From Flavobacteriales bacterium (lineage in GTDB: Bacteria > Bacteroidota > Bacteroidia > Flavobacteriales_F > PHOS-HE28): 64,000 nucleotides of DNA. The stretch is from positions 1,302,001 to 1,366,000 of the forward strand of contig JADJXH010000003.1 of the NCBI GenBank assembly GCA_016715895.1, read 5' to 3'. Positions within the stretch are counted from its first letter, which is position 1. The number at the start of each line of letters is the position of its first letter. A program made the translations under genes and the position numbers. Positions 1 through 7,901 of this stretch are shown here, piece after piece. The notes below the pieces were generated by a model that saw only the letters and a list, made by a program, of their open reading frames with translations, was not told the origin of the DNA and did not search any database.

Positions 1-1320
1 GTCGATCCGAGCGACCCGGTCGCCATCGGCTCGGCCGGCACGCAAAGCACCCCGTGGTCCGTGGCGACCGGCAACGGCCACGTCTTCATCACCAGCAACC
101 TGGCGAACACGCTTCAGGTGTTCCAGCCCCACGGTCCCGGGGATGCGTGCGATGATGGCGATCCGGCCACGGGGAACGACGTGTTCGATGGGAGCTGCAC
201 CTGCGCCGGTGTGATGATCGACTGCCTGGGGGTTGTCGGTGGAGCGGCCGTGCCCGGCAGCCCGTGCGACGATGGCGATGCGAACACCGGCAACGATGTG
301 TACGGTGCGAACTGCCAGTGCGGCGGCGCGCTCCTGGACTGCATGGGAATTGCCGGAGGAGCCGCCCTGCCCGGTACCGCCTGCGACGATGGTGACCCCG
401 GCACCGGAAGTGACCTCTACGACGCCAACTGCATCTGTGTAGGCACCGTGAACGACTGCCTCGGGGTTCCTGGCGGCGTATCGGGTCCCGGAACGCCCTG
501 TGACGATGGGAACCCGAACACCCAGTTGGACGTCTACGATGCGAACTGCGTGTGCGCCGGACAGCTCGTGGATTGCCTGGGTGTGCCGGGCGGTGGGGCC
601 GTGTCAGGGGCGCCCTGCAACGATGGGGACCCGACGACCGGCGATGACGTCTGGCTGGCGGATTGCATCTGCGCCGGCGAGTTGATCGACTGCCTGGGCG
701 ATCCGGGTGGGGCCGTGCTGCCGGGAACGCCCTGCGACGACCTCAACGCATGCACCACGAACGATGCCTGGAGCCCGTTCTGCGAATGCACCGGGGATCC
801 GATCCTGATGGCAGGGATCACCGGGCCCACCACGGTTCAGGGCTGGGAGCCTGTGACCTATTCGATCCCTCCGGTGCCGGGCGCACAGGCCTACCTGTGG
901 GACCTCCCCGATGACTGGTCCAGCAGCGACATGACCCCGGATGAGGTGATCCAGGCCACGACCTACAACGAGGCCGGAACCGTGCAGGTGTGCGTTGGTG
1001 TGGACATGGGCTCCTGTCTGGCGACGACCTGTTTGAGCGTGGACGTGGCGCTCTCGATCGGCATGGCGGAGGACGATGCGGATATCGGCCTCATCGTCCG
1101 TCCCAATCCGTGCCCTGGCGCGTTCGACCTTGTCCACACCGGGACCGGGTCCATCGAAGTATCGGTGCTGGACGTGTCGGGCAGGCTGGTGATCGCCCCG
1201 TTCCTCACCGGTGCGGGGATCACACGGATCGCGATCAGCGACGCGGGACCCGGGACCTATCTCGTGCGGGTGGTCGGTGCCGGGGTGATGCGCACCCTTC
1301 CCTTGCTCGTCGGGTTCTGA
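1..1320 (+). CDS. Secreted cysteine-rich repeat protein with T9SS type A sorting domain (5' partial)
   Basis: The reading frame is open to base 1, so the gene begins before the window; 439 residues are visible. The first ~43 residues (VDPSDPVAIGS, then VFITSNLANTLQVF) look like the end of an LVIVD-type beta-propeller. Residues ~49-265 are tandem 39-residue Cys-rich repeats built on DC-G--GG---PG-PCDDG---T--DVYDANC-C-G. Residues ~266-345 look like an Ig/PKD-type module. The C-terminus (from about residue 360, RPNPCPGAFDL, then GTYLVRVV) is a T9SS type A sorting domain. The protein should therefore be exported by Sec, then carried across the outer membrane by T9SS. Binding target unknown. It leads a run of co-oriented genes for exported proteins up to 4994. 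Confidence 0.85.
   Translation, partial: VDPSDPVAIGSAGTQSTPWSVATGNGHVFITSNLANTLQVFQPHGPGDACDDGDPATGNDVFDGSCTCAGVMIDCLGVVGGAAVPGSPCDDGDANTGNDVYGANCQCGGALLDCMGIAGGAALPGTACDDGDPGTGSDLYDANCICVGTVNDCLGVPGGVSGPGTPCDDGNPNTQLDVYDANCVCAGQLVDCLGVPGGGAVSGAPCNDGDPTTGDDVWLADCICAGELIDCLGDPGGAVLPGTPCDDLNACTTNDAWSPFCECTGDPILMAGITGPTTVQGWEPVTYSIPPVPGAQAYLWDLPDDWSSSDMTPDEVIQATTYNEAGTVQVCVGVDMGSCLATTCLSVDVALSIGMAEDDADIGLIVRPNPCPGAFDLVHTGTGSIEVSVLDVSGRLVIAPFLTGAGITRIAISDAGPGTYLVRVVGAGVMRTLPLLVGF
145..795 (+). repeat. Tandem 117-bp (39-residue) Cys-rich coding repeats
   Basis: The D-C-[LM]-G motif recurs at bases 220, 337, 454, 571 and 688, a strict 117-bp period, with a partial unit before and a degenerate one after. 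Each unit carries four cysteines (DC, PC, NC, xC). Units are diverged at DNA level, so this is an old array. Confidence 0.85.
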
Positions 1321-1345
1321 TCCCGTTCATCGAACCTCCACGCCC

Positions 1346-1921
1346 ATGCCCCTCAGACCTCGATCCCGACCCACCTCCGGCAGCTGCCCGGCAGGCCGGC
1401 CCTGCGTTGGACGGAGCGGCCGGTGGGTGTTTCCCGCAGTGGTCCTGGTGATCCTGTTCCTTCTGCCCCGCACCCTGAGCGCCCAATCCGTAATGGTCCG
1501 TTCGACGGTCGGCGCGGGTGGAGGATCATCCGTCTCCGATGCCCGGTCGGGCACGAACTACATGCAGGTGGCGGTCGGCCAGGCCAGTGTCGCGGGTTCG
1601 TACCCCGCGGATGGCCGGTACTACAATCAGGGATTCGTGCAACCCCTCCACGCGGCACGGGTCTCCGTGTCGAACGTGCTTGAGGCAAGGGTCTTCCCGA
1701 ACCCGTTCCTCGACCGGTTCGACATCACGCTCACCGACCCCTCCACGGAACCGGTGCGAGTAAGGCTCTTCAGCATCACCGGCCGGTTGATCATGGACCG
1801 GGAACACGCTCCCGCGCAGCGGATCACCGTGACCACCGGGCTCCTGGCATCAGGGGCGTACATCATCCGGGTCGATTCCGACGACCGTCACTACATCGGC
1901 CATCTCCAATGCATCCATTGA
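1346..1921 (+). CDS. Small secreted protein with T9SS type A sorting domain
   Basis: 191 residues. A long basic n-region is followed by a hydrophobic stretch (VFPAVVLVILFLLP) and an AQS cleavage region near residue 47, so this is a signal peptide. The middle (STVGAGGGSS, then NYMQVAVGQASVAG and YYNQGFVQP) has the form often seen in short Bacteroidota T9SS cargo. Residues ~113-191 (RVFPNPFLDRFDI, then GAYIIRVDSD) are a type A sorting domain. The stop lies just before the start of the next gene, suggesting one transcript. No catalytic domain is visible; the role of the small secreted part is unknown. Confidence 0.75.
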   Translation: MPLRPRSRPTSGSCPAGRPCVGRSGRWVFPAVVLVILFLLPRTLSAQSVMVRSTVGAGGGSSVSDARSGTNYMQVAVGQASVAGSYPADGRYYNQGFVQPLHAARVSVSNVLEARVFPNPFLDRFDITLTDPSTEPVRVRLFSITGRLIMDREHAPAQRITVTTGLLASGAYIIRVDSDDRHYIGHLQCIH

Positions 1922-1923
1922 TC

Positions 1924-2616
1924 ATGCGCACCCTCCTGTTCCTGCTGCTCGCCTCACTGTTCGGCGTCCCGGCCCAAGGGCAGCAGATCCATGTGCAGGC
2001 CGGCATGCTGCGCAGCGAATTCCTCTACAAGGACAGCAAAGGCCAGCGGCTGGAAGGCCTGGTGCCGCTGAAGAACTTCGCGATGTCGGCCGGCATCCGG
2101 AGACCGTTCAAGCGGTTCGACTCCAAATGGTTCTACCTGTTGGGCGCCACCTACGAGGTGTATGCGACGAGGGGGACCAGCCAAGATGCCTATCAGAACT
2201 ACTACGAGTGGAAAGCGACCTACGCCGGCATCTCCGCAGGCATTGAGCGCGACCTGCTGACCATCCGGAGCCGGCGCAAGAACAACAAGGGCACCACCCT
2301 GTTCGCCCGTGCGGCGGTGAACCCCGCCTTCCTGATCAAGGGGTCGCAGACGCTGAACAACGAGGTGTTCGACCTGCGGGGGACCGAGCAGTTCAATGCA
2401 CCGTATCTGTTCGGCCGGGCCACCGTCGGTGCGAACTATTGTGTGTCGAACCGCGTGGCCGTCATCGCCGAGTACACGTTCGCACAGGGCCTGCGCATGC
2501 CGATCAATGTGGGGGATGATGAGGAGAAGCTGGGATACCGCGCCCACGTCTTCACCACCGGGATCCTGATCGCCCTGAACAATTGCCGCTATTGCCTCAC
2601 CCAATTCGCCAAGTGA
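1924..2616 (+). CDS. Predicted outer-membrane beta-barrel protein
   Basis: 230 residues. I chose ATG 1924 over the in-frame ATG at 1909, because it starts directly with a signal peptide (MRTLLFLLLASLFGVPAQG) and avoids overlap with the preceding stop at 1919-1921. The mature part has alternating aromatic/hydrophobic strands (WFYLLGATYEVYATRG, YAGISAGIERDL, YLFGRATVGANYC, VAVIAEYTFAQGLRM), as expected for a small outer-membrane barrel, and it ends shortly after a predicted strand. No specific family is recognised. It sits between two genes for exported proteins with only a few bases between neighbours, so it is probably part of the same transcript. Confidence 0.6.
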   Translation: MRTLLFLLLASLFGVPAQGQQIHVQAGMLRSEFLYKDSKGQRLEGLVPLKNFAMSAGIRRPFKRFDSKWFYLLGATYEVYATRGTSQDAYQNYYEWKATYAGISAGIERDLLTIRSRRKNNKGTTLFARAAVNPAFLIKGSQTLNNEVFDLRGTEQFNAPYLFGRATVGANYCVSNRVAVIAEYTFAQGLRMPINVGDDEEKLGYRAHVFTTGILIALNNCRYCLTQFAK

Positions 2617-2618
2617 CC

Positions 2619-4994
2619 ATGTGCCGCGACCTCCTCCGCCATCTGCTTCTGTTCGTGACGTTGGGCATCACGGGCATCGCCATGGGCCAATCCCACGGGC
2701 TCACCTTCCAGGCCTTGATCCTGAACAGGCCCGACAACAACACGGAGATCCCCGGCGTGGACGTGCCCGGCGGCAGCTACCTGTCCGACCAGCAACTGGA
2801 TATCCGGTTCACCATCCACAATGAGGATGGCGACATCGACTACCAGGAGGAGCACACCACGACGACGGACCGGTATGGCCTGATCTCCGTGATCATCGGG
2901 GACGGGACCATGACGGCCGAGAGCCCCGACGTCTTCAAGGAGATCAGCTGGGACGGTACGCCCAAGGAGCTTGTGGTGGAGGTGAACATCCCCGAACCGT
3001 TCGGATTCGGCATGTTCGTGGAGTTCAGCCGCCAGAAGCTCGTCTTCGCACCCTACGCCTACCACCGGAACATCACGGCCACGGGCACCATGGACATCGA
3101 CGGAGCCACCAACCTCAACAGCTCGTTGAGCGTGAACAACGGCAGCCCGACGCTGCTCACCGGCACCCTGACGGTGGATGGATGCGTGTATCTCCACGAC
3201 TGCCTCGTTGTGGATGGGACCACCGACCTCAACAACGGGTTGAACGTGAACTACAACACTCCCACGGACCTCAGTGGCACCCTGAACGTCGATGGTGCGA
3301 CCACGATGAACAGCACGCTGGACGTGGACGGGGCCACCACGCTGAACCTTACGCTCGATGTGGACGGGGCGACGACCTTGAACAGCACCCTGGACGTGGA
3401 CGGCAGCACCACGCTGAACAGCACCCTGGATGTGGACGGCGCGACCACCCTGCACAACACCTTGAACGTGGCCGGGGCCACCACCATCAACAACACGCTG
3501 ACGGTGGCCGGGAACACCACCCTCCAGAGCGACCTGTTCGTGGAGGGTAGCGCGGAGATCGGCGAGAGCCTGCGTCTGGGTCGCACCGCGGACCTTGGGC
3601 AGCTTCAGGTGAACACGGACGGCTACGCGAACGAGACCACCACGTTGAAAGCGCGTCAGGGGGATATCTCGATCCTTGGTGCGGAGAGCGCCGATGGGAC
3701 CGCGCGTGCCCTGGTATGGGACGATGGCCTGATCGAGATGTTCCCGGGTACGCGCCAGGTGCGGATAGATGGCCAGGCCAGTGGCGGGGCCACGAACAAC
3801 ACCGGCTCCTACCCGCTGTATGTCAAGGGCGCCCAGCAGGGCATCGCGGTAAAGCTGAACACGAGCGCGGTGAACTCCGGGAACAACTTCCTCTACTTCT
3901 CGGACAACAGCTATATCCGCGGCAGTGTGCAAGGCCAGACCTTGAGCGAGCTCCACAACAGCTTCGAGTACATCTGGTTCAACAGCATGGCTGTCCTGGA
4001 TGAGGCGTTCATCCTGGCGGAAGGCGTGGCGTGCGGAGCCCAGTTGGATCTCGGCGAGGCCGGTGTCATGGCGGCCAATGCGATCCTCATCCTTGCCCAA
4101 TGGGCTGAAGAGTTCTACCACATGGAGACCGAGGTCGGGGTCGTCTATCAGTCGAACTCGGCCGACTACGCGGAGTGGCTGCAACGCGATGCGGGTGTGG
4201 AGGACCTCGCACCCGGGACCATCGTGGGGGTGAACGGCGGCCGTATCTCCACCATGACCGAAGGAGCGCGTCAGCTCATGGTGGTGTCCACCGCACCCCT
4301 GGTGCTCGGCAACACCCCGCCTGCGGGCGAAGAGGCGAACTACGAGAAGGTGGCCTTCCTCGGTCAGGTGCCCTTGCAGGTCCGTGGTGTGGTGAACGTC
4401 GGCGACTACGTGCTGGCCTCGGGCCTGAACGATGGAACGGGCATCGGCAAGGCCCCGGCGGACATGACGCTGGAGGACTACGACCGGATCGTGGGCGTGG
4501 CCTGGTCCCGGGCCCTGTTCCCCAACGGCACCTCCCAGGTGAACACGGCGGTGGGCATGAACCAAGGCGCGATCAACGACCAGCTGAAGCGGCAGAAGCA
4601 GGAGCTGGACGCGCTGAAGGGCACCATGCAGGAGCTGCTGAGCTACCTCAGGGCGAAGGACCCTTCGTTCCCGGTGGACCTTCCCGGTACGGCCGCTCAA
4701 CCCGCTGCCGCTCCCCCAGCGGTCGCTGCAGCCCCGGCACGCACCCCGGTGGTCCGCGATCGGAAGGAGGTGGAGGCCCTGCTCCGCAGCCATCCGGAGA
4801 TCCTCGAACGGACGCTCGCCGGGGCCAGGTCCCTGTTGGCCGCCAAGGGGTATCCGGTGGACGAGGAACCGCTCGCGCAGTGCTTCAATACGGAGGCCTT
4901 CTTCGCCCGGCTCAACAGGTCGGCTCCGGTACCGGATCGGACCCCTCGACCGGTGGTTCCGGACGTGCCCCGGTCCGACCAGAGGATCCGCTGA
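2619..4994 (+). CDS. Long secreted protein with 12-residue DVDGATTLNSTL repeats, possible G2-type autoprocessing domain and C-terminal coiled coil
   Basis: 791 residues. Start ATG 2619 follows the previous stop by two bases and gives a signal peptide (LLRHLLLFVTLGITGIAMGQ). Residues ~24-150 form a domain beginning LTFQALILNRPDNN, common in Bacteroidota surface proteins. Residues ~156-313 are tandem 12-residue repeats (consensus TLDVDGATTLNS), resembling beta-solenoid shafts of tail fibres. Around residue 511 the motif NSADYAEWLQRD plus LAPGTIVGVNGG resembles the Peptidase_G2/IMC autoproteolytic domain of tail spikes. Residues ~656-685 form a coiled coil, followed by a Pro/Ala-rich linker. No T9SS sorting domain is evident. 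A trimeric surface fibre is the best structural guess; the function is unknown. Confidence 0.7.
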   Translation: MCRDLLRHLLLFVTLGITGIAMGQSHGLTFQALILNRPDNNTEIPGVDVPGGSYLSDQQLDIRFTIHNEDGDIDYQEEHTTTTDRYGLISVIIGDGTMTAESPDVFKEISWDGTPKELVVEVNIPEPFGFGMFVEFSRQKLVFAPYAYHRNITATGTMDIDGATNLNSSLSVNNGSPTLLTGTLTVDGCVYLHDCLVVDGTTDLNNGLNVNYNTPTDLSGTLNVDGATTMNSTLDVDGATTLNLTLDVDGATTLNSTLDVDGSTTLNSTLDVDGATTLHNTLNVAGATTINNTLTVAGNTTLQSDLFVEGSAEIGESLRLGRTADLGQLQVNTDGYANETTTLKARQGDISILGAESADGTARALVWDDGLIEMFPGTRQVRIDGQASGGATNNTGSYPLYVKGAQQGIAVKLNTSAVNSGNNFLYFSDNSYIRGSVQGQTLSELHNSFEYIWFNSMAVLDEAFILAEGVACGAQLDLGEAGVMAANAILILAQWAEEFYHMETEVGVVYQSNSADYAEWLQRDAGVEDLAPGTIVGVNGGRISTMTEGARQLMVVSTAPLVLGNTPPAGEEANYEKVAFLGQVPLQVRGVVNVGDYVLASGLNDGTGIGKAPADMTLEDYDRIVGVAWSRALFPNGTSQVNTAVGMNQGAINDQLKRQKQELDALKGTMQELLSYLRAKDPSFPVDLPGTAAQPAAAPPAVAAAPARTPVVRDRKEVEALLRSHPEILERTLAGARSLLAAKGYPVDEEPLAQCFNTEAFFARLNRSAPVPDRTPRPVVPDVPRSDQRIR
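3085..3560 (+). repeat. Tandem 36-bp coding repeats (12-residue beta-solenoid-like units)
   Basis: Between about 3280 and 3530 seven to eight units encode variants of TLDVDGATTLNS with a 36-bp period. More degenerate units (LNSSLSVNNGSP, LTGTLTVDG) precede them. Regular Thr/Asn/Asp positions suggest stacked beta turns. Confidence 0.8.
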
Positions 4995-5024
4995 CAACGA
5001 CCGGGCCCACCGGGAAGCAAGGGC

Positions 5025-6233
5025 TCAAGGACCTTCCGGATAGAGCAGGTACCTCACCCGCACCGCCCGGAACGCTTCCAACGCCGGCTTCCAGGAAGCC
5101 CGGATGAGCTCCTCCGACTCGCCACGTCGGATGCGTTCCCGCATATCCGGCCCGCCGGCCAGCTTGTCGAAGAAGGGGGTGAAGAAGCCGTCCTTGTCCG
5201 CTGCGGCCTCGTACATGCCGATGAGCCAACCCAGGTGGAGCCGCGGATCGAGCCGGCTGTAGAACGTTCCGTACTCGCTGAGATCGAGGCCTGTGCATTC
5301 CCTGCCGTGGTAGGGAGGGTCCTTGGCGCCCGGCATGGGCCGGGGGATGAACCGGTACGCCCCCAGGGTGCAGCCCGGGAAGCCGATGCACTGGAACGGG
5401 GCATCCGTCCCGCGCCCCACACTGACCACAGTGCCCTCGAACAGTCCGAGCGCCGGGTATAGCATCACGGCGGAGAGGTTGGGCAGGTTGGGGCTGGGAC
5501 GCACCGGAGGCGCATAGGCCATGCGATGGTCGTAGCCGGAACAGGGCACCACGGTCAGGTCCAACGCACGGCCCGCCCCGAGCCAGCCTTCCCCGACGAT
5601 CATCCGGGCGAACTCCCCCACCGTCATGCCATGCACGAGCGGTACGGGATGCATGCCCACGAACGAACGATGTGCGGTATCCAGCACCGGACCGTCCACA
5701 TAGAAACCGTTCGGGTTGGGCCGGTCCAGCACCACGACCGGCAGCTTCGCATCGGCCGCGGCTTCCATCACGTAATGCAGGGTGCCGATGTAGGTGTAGA
5801 ACCGGGCGCCCACATCCTGGATGTCGAACAGCAGCACGTCCACGTCCTGCAGCTGTTCAGGCTTCGGTCTCTTGTTCTCCCCGTAGAGGGAGACCAGCGG
5901 CAGGCCCGTGCGCGCGTCGCGGCCGTCCTTCACGTGCTCACCGGCGTCAGCGTCGCCGCGGAAGCCGTGCTCGGGGGCGAAGACCTTGGTGATGCGGGTG
6001 CCCAGGCTCACGAGCGTATCCACCAGATGCGCGCGCCCCACGCGCCCGGTCTGGTTGGTGATCACGGCCACCCGCTTGTCCTTCAGCAGCGGCAGGTACT
6101 CCGCCATGCGTTCGGCCCCCACGCGAAGGGCTTCGGGCTTGGACGCCGGCATGGGGTCCACCTGCGCCGGCATCTTCGCCGTGCAGGCGGCGAGCAGAAC
6201 GAGGCCGAGCAGAAAGGGAAAGAGCGCGGGCAT
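5025..6233 (-). CDS. DUF1343 / NamZ-like exo-beta-N-acetylmuramidase lipoprotein
   Basis: 402 residues from ATG 6233. Longer upstream starts read through non-conserved sequence, whereas this one begins with a lipoprotein signal peptide with lipobox LLAAC (Cys17). Family hallmarks include VAVITNQTGRVG (~55-66), FAPEHGFRGDADAG (~85-98), LLFDIQDVGARFYTYIGTL, VLDRPNPNG and a C-terminal GTDAPFQCIG block. NamZ enzymes (GH171) release MurNAc from the non-reducing end of peptidoglycan fragments; placement in the periplasm on a lipid anchor fits wall-fragment recycling. Length is close to the family norm of about 400. It is transcribed divergently from the permease gene at 6319, with a TACTTTCG element on this strand at 6286-6279. 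Confidence 0.85.
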   Translation of the reverse strand: MPALFPFLLGLVLLAACTAKMPAQVDPMPASKPEALRVGAERMAEYLPLLKDKRVAVITNQTGRVGRAHLVDTLVSLGTRITKVFAPEHGFRGDADAGEHVKDGRDARTGLPLVSLYGENKRPKPEQLQDVDVLLFDIQDVGARFYTYIGTLHYVMEAAADAKLPVVVLDRPNPNGFYVDGPVLDTAHRSFVGMHPVPLVHGMTVGEFARMIVGEGWLGAGRALDLTVVPCSGYDHRMAYAPPVRPSPNLPNLSAVMLYPALGLFEGTVVSVGRGTDAPFQCIGFPGCTLGAYRFIPRPMPGAKDPPYHGRECTGLDLSEYGTFYSRLDPRLHLGWLIGMYEAAADKDGFFTPFFDKLAGGPDMRERIRRGESEELIRASWKPALEAFRAVRVRYLLYPEGP

Positions 6234-6278
6234 GGGGTGGTGATGGGGTCCGGTGCTGAAATGATGCGGGTGCCTGGG

Positions 6279-6286
6279 CGAAAGTA
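6279..6286 (-). promoter_or_regulatory. -7 promoter element for the DUF1343 gene
   Basis: On the minus strand this reads TACTTTCG in the context GGCTACTTTCGCCC, one mismatch from TAnnTTTG, 45 bases before the start. It lies back to back with the permease promoter. Confidence 0.5.
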
Positions 6287-6304
6287 GCCCGGTGCGGGCC
6301 GCGC

Positions 6305-6312
6305 TACCTTGC
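6305..6312 (+). promoter_or_regulatory. -7 promoter element for the LolC/E-like permease
   Basis: GCTACCTTGC contains TACCTTGC, a near match to TAnnTTTG, and ends only six bases before ATG 6319, implying a very short or absent 5' leader. Confidence 0.5.
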
Positions 6313-6318
6313 GCCGAC

Positions 6319-7827
6319 ATGGGCCTCGCCTCCTTCGTCGCGCGTCGCATCCTGGCCGACCCCGACCGGCAGGACCGGCTCTCACGGCCGATCGTGCTCA
6401 TCGCGATGATCGGCATCGTGCTGGGCATGGCGGTGATGGTGCTCACGGTAGGCATCACGCGGGGCTTCCAACGCGAGATCCGGGCCAAGGTGGTGGGCAT
6501 CGGCGGACATCTGCAGCTCACCGCCATCGCGCAGAACGACCCCAAGGAGACCCCGCGCATGGTGTACGATCCCGCCCAGGCCGAGGCCTTGCGCGCCGTG
6601 CCTGGCGTGGCCCATGTGCAGACCTACGCCACCAAGCCCGGCATCGTGGAGACCGACGGCGACATCGAAGGGGTGGTGGTGCGCGGACTGGGCGGAGACC
6701 TTGACCCCTCCTACCTCACGCGCCATCTGGTGGAAGGCCGGCTGCCTGTGCTGGGTGCCGCCGAACGCCCGAACGAGGTGCTCATCAGCGCCTACCTCGC
6801 CGAACGGCTGCGCATCGCCGTGGGCGACACGATCACCATCTACCTGGTGAAGGACCGCGACGACATCCGGCCGCGCAAGTTCACCGTCACCGGCACCTAC
6901 CGCACCGGCCTCGAGCAGGTGGACCATCAGGTGGTGGTGGTGGACATCGGTCACCTCCAGCGCTTCGCCCAATGGGGACTGACCGCCGAGATCCTGCTGG
7001 ACACCGTGAACGGCGTGCCGACCGTGGAAGGGCTCGGCTTCGGAGGCGACCGCGACCACCTCTTCGAATGGTCCGTGCCCGGCTGGGCCGGCAAAGGCCC
7101 GCATCCCGTGGACCCCGATCTGATGCACGAGCTGAAGGGACGGGTGATCTCGTTGGTCGTCTCCGATGCCAGTGGCACCCTTCCGGACACGGCCTGGCTG
7201 CGCTTTTCCCCGGTGGACGGCCTGGTGCAACGCGGCGGCGGACGTGGCAGCCACCACCGGTATGTGGGCGGCATCGAGGTGGACCTGACCTCGTTCGACC
7301 GGCTGGATGCACTGGAAGAGCAGGTGCACGCCCATGTGCTCGAGCCCGACCAACGGCTCACCACGGTGCGCGAGCGCAGCCCGGAGATCTTCGCCTGGCT
7401 GGAACTGCTGGACACCAACGTGGCCGTGGTGATCGTGCTGATGGTGGTGGTCGCCGTCATCAACATGACCAGCGCGCTGCTGCTCATCATCCTGGAGCGC
7501 ACCACGATGATCGGGGTGCTGAAGGCCCTCGGCGCCACCAACGGCCAGGTGCGCCGCATCTTCCTGCTGGACGGCGCCTACATCCTGGGCCTCGGCATCC
7601 TGGGCGGCGATGCGCTGGGCGTTGCGCTGGCCCTGGTGCAGCGCTGGACCGGGTGGGTGCGGCTGCCCGTGGAGAGCTACTATGTGGACGTGGTGCCGGT
7701 CGACCTGGACCTGTGGCCCATGCTCCTGCTGAACCTGGGCACCCTTGGCGTCTGTGTCGCGGCCCTCGTGCTGCCCAGCATGCTGGTGACGCGCATCGCA
7801 CCGGCCCGCGCCATCCGCTTCGACTAG
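6319..7827 (+). CDS. FtsX-like ABC transporter permease, LolC/LolE type
   Basis: 502 residues from ATG 6319; a GTG at 6292 is in frame but lies upstream of the promoter-like element. Topology is that of LolC/LolE: one N-terminal membrane helix (residues ~18-40, PIVLIAMIGIVLGMAVMVL), a large periplasmic domain (~45-370), then three C-terminal helices (VAVVIVLMVVVAVINMTSAL; YILGLGILGGDALGVALALV; MLLLNLGTLGVCVAALVLPS) in an FtsX domain, with the typical ERTTMIGVLKALGA loop. LolCE proteins extract lipoproteins from the inner membrane with the ATPase LolD, which is not encoded nearby. Other FtsX-type exporters are possible, but the single-helix N-terminus favours LolC/E. Its divergent neighbour is a lipoprotein. 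Confidence 0.8.
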   Translation: MGLASFVARRILADPDRQDRLSRPIVLIAMIGIVLGMAVMVLTVGITRGFQREIRAKVVGIGGHLQLTAIAQNDPKETPRMVYDPAQAEALRAVPGVAHVQTYATKPGIVETDGDIEGVVVRGLGGDLDPSYLTRHLVEGRLPVLGAAERPNEVLISAYLAERLRIAVGDTITIYLVKDRDDIRPRKFTVTGTYRTGLEQVDHQVVVVDIGHLQRFAQWGLTAEILLDTVNGVPTVEGLGFGGDRDHLFEWSVPGWAGKGPHPVDPDLMHELKGRVISLVVSDASGTLPDTAWLRFSPVDGLVQRGGGRGSHHRYVGGIEVDLTSFDRLDALEEQVHAHVLEPDQRLTTVRERSPEIFAWLELLDTNVAVVIVLMVVVAVINMTSALLLIILERTTMIGVLKALGATNGQVRRIFLLDGAYILGLGILGGDALGVALALVQRWTGWVRLPVESYYVDVVPVDLDLWPMLLLNLGTLGVCVAALVLPSMLVTRIAPARAIRFD

Positions 7828-7854
7828 ACACACTGCGGGCCCGGAAGGCCGGGC

Positions 7855-7862
7855 TACCTTCG
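7855..7862 (+). promoter_or_regulatory. -7 promoter element for cystathionine beta-synthase
   Basis: GGGCTACCTTCG contains TACCTTCG, one of the recurrent GC-rich variants of TAnnTTTG in this window, 39 bases before ATG 7902. Confidence 0.45.
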
Positions 7863-7901
7863 CAGGGCGATGCCTGCGCACAAGGCTGCGGCATCCGACC
7901 C

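Noticed and set aside
2589..4997. About 800-codon open frame antisense to the fibre-like gene
   Set aside because: Its repeats are only the complement of the 36-bp repeats, and the sense frame has a signal peptide and clear domains.
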